Positions 62,180 to 64,000 of a stretch of DNA of 64,000 bases are shown here, piece by piece. The stretch lies in assembly GCF_001039475.1 (NCBI RefSeq), contig NZ_LELK01000001.1:1452819-1516818 (forward strand), in the 5' to 3' direction. The notes beneath the pieces are model-generated. The model saw only the letters and a program-made list of their open reading frames with translations, was not told the DNA's origin and did no database searches. This DNA is from Guptibacillus hwajinpoensis. Lineage in GTDB: Bacteria; Bacillota; Bacilli; Bacillales; Guptibacillaceae. The translations under genes and the position numbers were made by a program. Within the stretch, counting starts at the first letter, position 1. Every line of letters begins with the position of its first letter.

Positions 62180-62410
62180 TTATCGACCTGTCATATTTTC
62201 AATTTCTTGATTTCGCTTTTCTCTCTCTGAATCAGTTGCTAAATCATACTTTTTTAAGAGATGAAACAGCTCATTCAACGCTTCTTGAGAAATCGTTTGT
62301 TGAAGAAATTTATAGGTCTTTTGAACAAGCGCATCAGGCATAAAGTCTGATTGATCTTCAAGCTTTGCTAAAACATCCCCATATGAATGATCAATGGTAC
62401 ATTTCCCCAC
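62180..62410 (-). CDS. Small helical hypothetical protein
   Basis: A 76-residue protein with GTG start at 62410 (GGGGG upstream), containing MPDALVQKTYKFLQQTISQEALNELFHLLKKYDLA and a charged tail. The helical repeat resembles small group-specific proteins of bacilli; no function known. Confidence 0.65.
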   Translation of the reverse strand: MGKCTIDHSYGDVLAKLEDQSDFMPDALVQKTYKFLQQTISQEALNELFHLLKKYDLATDSEREKRNQEIENMTGR

Positions 62411-62497
62411 GGTGTCGAACCCCCTTTCTCTTATTAAATCTTTGTTTTTGGCTATTCTCGTACAAGTAGTTGGATAAGAGTAATAATTAAAAATGCC

Positions 62498-62587
62498 TTA
62501 CTTCTTCTTCGTGAATTTTGCTAACAATAGCGCGAATATAAGTAGAAACACGCCGATTAGCACAACATTATCAGATATCAATTCCAA
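62498..62587 (-). CDS. Very small single-helix membrane peptide
   Basis: A 29-residue frame starting with TTG 62587 (AAAGGTAG upstream), one membrane helix (VVLIGVFLLIFALLLAKF) and a lysine tail TKKK. It has the look of the short membrane peptides common in bacilli, but without comparison this is tentative. Confidence 0.45.
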   Translation of the reverse strand: MELISDNVVLIGVFLLIFALLLAKFTKKK

Positions 62588-62889
62588 TTAAGCCCATCTA
62601 CCTTTCAAACGAAATGACATTAATAGCAAAAGGATACCATAATCCACTTCAAGATTGCTTTTAATTCCAATTGAACTGATGAAATTCGATCTTTCTCAAC
62701 GTCGATTTAAGGAAAATATTGGTCTTTCGACTTCTTCCAATCATTTCCCCGGAAATTGACTATTAATTTACAGAGTCATTCTTTTAAACTAGACAAACCT
62801 AATTTTTCTTCCTCGACACCAATAGTCCATTCTTTCAAATAAGCTTGTGTATAATCATTATATAATCTATCAACAGTGGGAGGAATCAT
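62588..62889. other. Intergenic stretch before the right-edge lipoprotein gene
   Basis: AT-rich with no open frame or clear hairpin. A TATAAT and the ribosome site GGGAGG near the right end probably serve the next gene. Confidence 0.4.
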
Positions 62890-64000
62890 ATGAAAGCTCT
62901 TCGTTTGATCTTCTTATTCGCCCTATTATTTCTCGTAACGTCGTGCAGTTTTCTAACGTCTTCCAATTCGTCTGAAGAAGTCGACGCCAAGAAAGAAACA
63001 GAGGACAAGCAGTCAAAATCGTCTAGTGAAATGAGCTCTTTGTTTCAAGAAGGAACATACAAATGGGAAGAGGATAACATGATTTTAGGAGCAATGGACA
63101 TCATCGAGCCGCAAGAAGGCTCATTTTCGTTCATTCTTCAGGCATATGATGGCCTAAATGTTGGAGAGCTGTCAGGTACAGCGGAAGTAGATGGCGACAC
63201 AGCGACGTTCACTGATCCCACTAATGAGAAGTGTAAAGCCACATTCGGTTGGCAACAAAATCAACTTGCAGTTGATACGAGTGAAGCCTGTCAAACGGAA
63301 GAGAACACCGTATCGTTCACAGGCATTTATACATTCATACAAATTGGTAAACAGGAAATATCAAATCCATCTGAGGCTGAGGAAACCACAGAAAGTAACG
63401 GATCCGATTGGCAGGAAGCTCTCTACATCGATGCTAGCTATGACCGAGGGAATCTCAGTATTTCAAACGTTTCAGAGGATTCTTTTCAGTTCAATTTTGA
63501 TATAAGCCATGCTGGTCAGGATGGTGAACTAACAGGAACTGCCGAAATCACTGGGGATGAAGCAACATTTCAGGATAAAGATGATCCAGCTTGTAAAGGA
63601 ACGTTTGCTCTTCTGAATAACGTTGTTACATTTAAAGAAGACTCCTGTATCAATTACCATGGTGCAGGAATAGAGTTTACAGGTAGCTTTACAATGACTG
63701 ACCAGAAACCTTTAACAACTACAAAACCAGATCCATCATGTACTGCTGCTCCATTTCATACTGAACTTCTGAAATTTGCGGAACAAGGTCATTTAAAAGA
63801 CTCTTCTGTTTTCCTGGGGATGACAGAAGATGAGTTGAAACAAGAGAAACCTTCCATGACGTATAACGAGGACCTTTATGAAGGGCTTCCTGGTTTCTTT
63901 GACAATAAATATACGTACTTAACTGTCGATCAAGAGGTCTTCAACCTACGTTATAATGCATTGTCAGAAGGTGAAGCTATTCCTTATTCCGATCTCGTTT
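62890..64000 (+). CDS. Lipoprotein with duplicated beta-rich domain, incomplete at right edge
   Basis: The frame begins at ATG 62890 (GGGAGG upstream) and stays open to the window end, 370 codons. Lipobox V-T-S-C puts acylation at Cys19; a Ser/Glu/Lys-rich linker follows. Two similar domains of about 100 residues come next (SFSFILQAYDGLNVGELSGTAEV..TFTD and SFQFNFDISHAGQDGELTGTAEI..TFQD), each with a cysteine pair likely forming a disulphide. A third, different region starts near 63750 (AAPFHTELLKFAEQGHLKDS). Function unknown; cell-surface role likely. Confidence 0.8.
   Translation, partial: MKALRLIFLFALLFLVTSCSFLTSSNSSEEVDAKKETEDKQSKSSSEMSSLFQEGTYKWEEDNMILGAMDIIEPQEGSFSFILQAYDGLNVGELSGTAEVDGDTATFTDPTNEKCKATFGWQQNQLAVDTSEACQTEENTVSFTGIYTFIQIGKQEISNPSEAEETTESNGSDWQEALYIDASYDRGNLSISNVSEDSFQFNFDISHAGQDGELTGTAEITGDEATFQDKDDPACKGTFALLNNVVTFKEDSCINYHGAGIEFTGSFTMTDQKPLTTTKPDPSCTAAPFHTELLKFAEQGHLKDSSVFLGMTEDELKQEKPSMTYNEDLYEGLPGFFDNKYTYLTVDQEVFNLRYNALSEGEAIPYSDLV

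Noticed and set aside
1-64000. CRISPR array, rRNA or tRNA genes
   Set aside because: No regularly spaced repeats and no conserved rRNA/tRNA signatures were recognised on either strand.

Overview
This window comes from an endospore-forming, low-GC Gram-positive bacterium of the Bacillaceae. The evidence is a GerA/GerB/GerC germination locus, splA-splB (spore photoproduct repair), a Rex-type repressor, CBO0543, DUF3231, DUF3889, DUF2187 and DUF1878 family genes, strong AGGAGG-type ribosome binding sites and frequent TTG/GTG starts. A glycine-betaine binding lipoprotein, a SulP transporter and a microbial rhodopsin suggest a salty, alkaline or sunlit habitat. I cannot name the species. No rRNA, tRNA, CRISPR array, prophage or complete insertion sequence was seen.

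Layout. 1-8 kb: LysE-family exporter, osmolyte-binding lipoprotein, quinone-reductase-like MDR enzyme, SRPBCC protein, a tiny SinI-like protein, treR, a small secreted protein set among large inverted repeats, a stand-alone glucose-type EIIA with TreR-like operators, a cupin and an aldo/keto reductase. 8-16 kb: esterase, DJ-1/PfpI protein, 3D-domain cell-wall protein, AI-2E-type permease with an atypical kinase, nucleoside hydrolase and lipid kinase. 16-23 kb: OFA-family transporter behind an attenuator-like hairpin, DUF2294 protein, FdhF/YdeP-like molybdoenzyme, UbiB-type kinase. 23-34 kb: V4R-like/STAS protein, thiM, divergent Rex, exonuclease-BRCT protein, secreted phospholipase-D/nuclease, an Anabaena-sensory-rhodopsin-like photoreceptor, methyltransferase and a DAACS symporter. 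34-43 kb: a split germination locus (gerB, CBO0543 and DUF3231 on minus; gerA, gerC and a small D-like subunit on plus), splAB and a candidate structured RNA. 43-54 kb: AEC transporter, small exported and membrane proteins, asparagine synthetase, a methyltransferase with an in-frame amber codon, a peroxiredoxin with UGA in place of its peroxidatic cysteine, a sensor kinase and a sugar acetyltransferase. 54-64 kb: hydrolase, TipAS-type MerR regulator, excisionase-like HTH, SulP transporter, XRE-cupin regulator divergent from an EmrE-type transporter, alanyl-tRNA editing protein, and an incomplete duplicated-domain lipoprotein at the right edge.

Two families of short non-autonomous repeats recur between genes. 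R1 is about 110-230 bp, has 10-bp terminal inverted repeats and 6-bp target duplications at its two cleanest copies, and occurs with and without its GC-rich core. R2 is 142 bp, with terminal inverted repeats and an 8-bp target duplication at one copy. The points most worth following up are the UGA-containing peroxiredoxin with a SECIS-like hairpin, the ASR-like rhodopsin in a Firmicute, the unannotated structured RNA near 42.9 kb and the modular R1 repeat.
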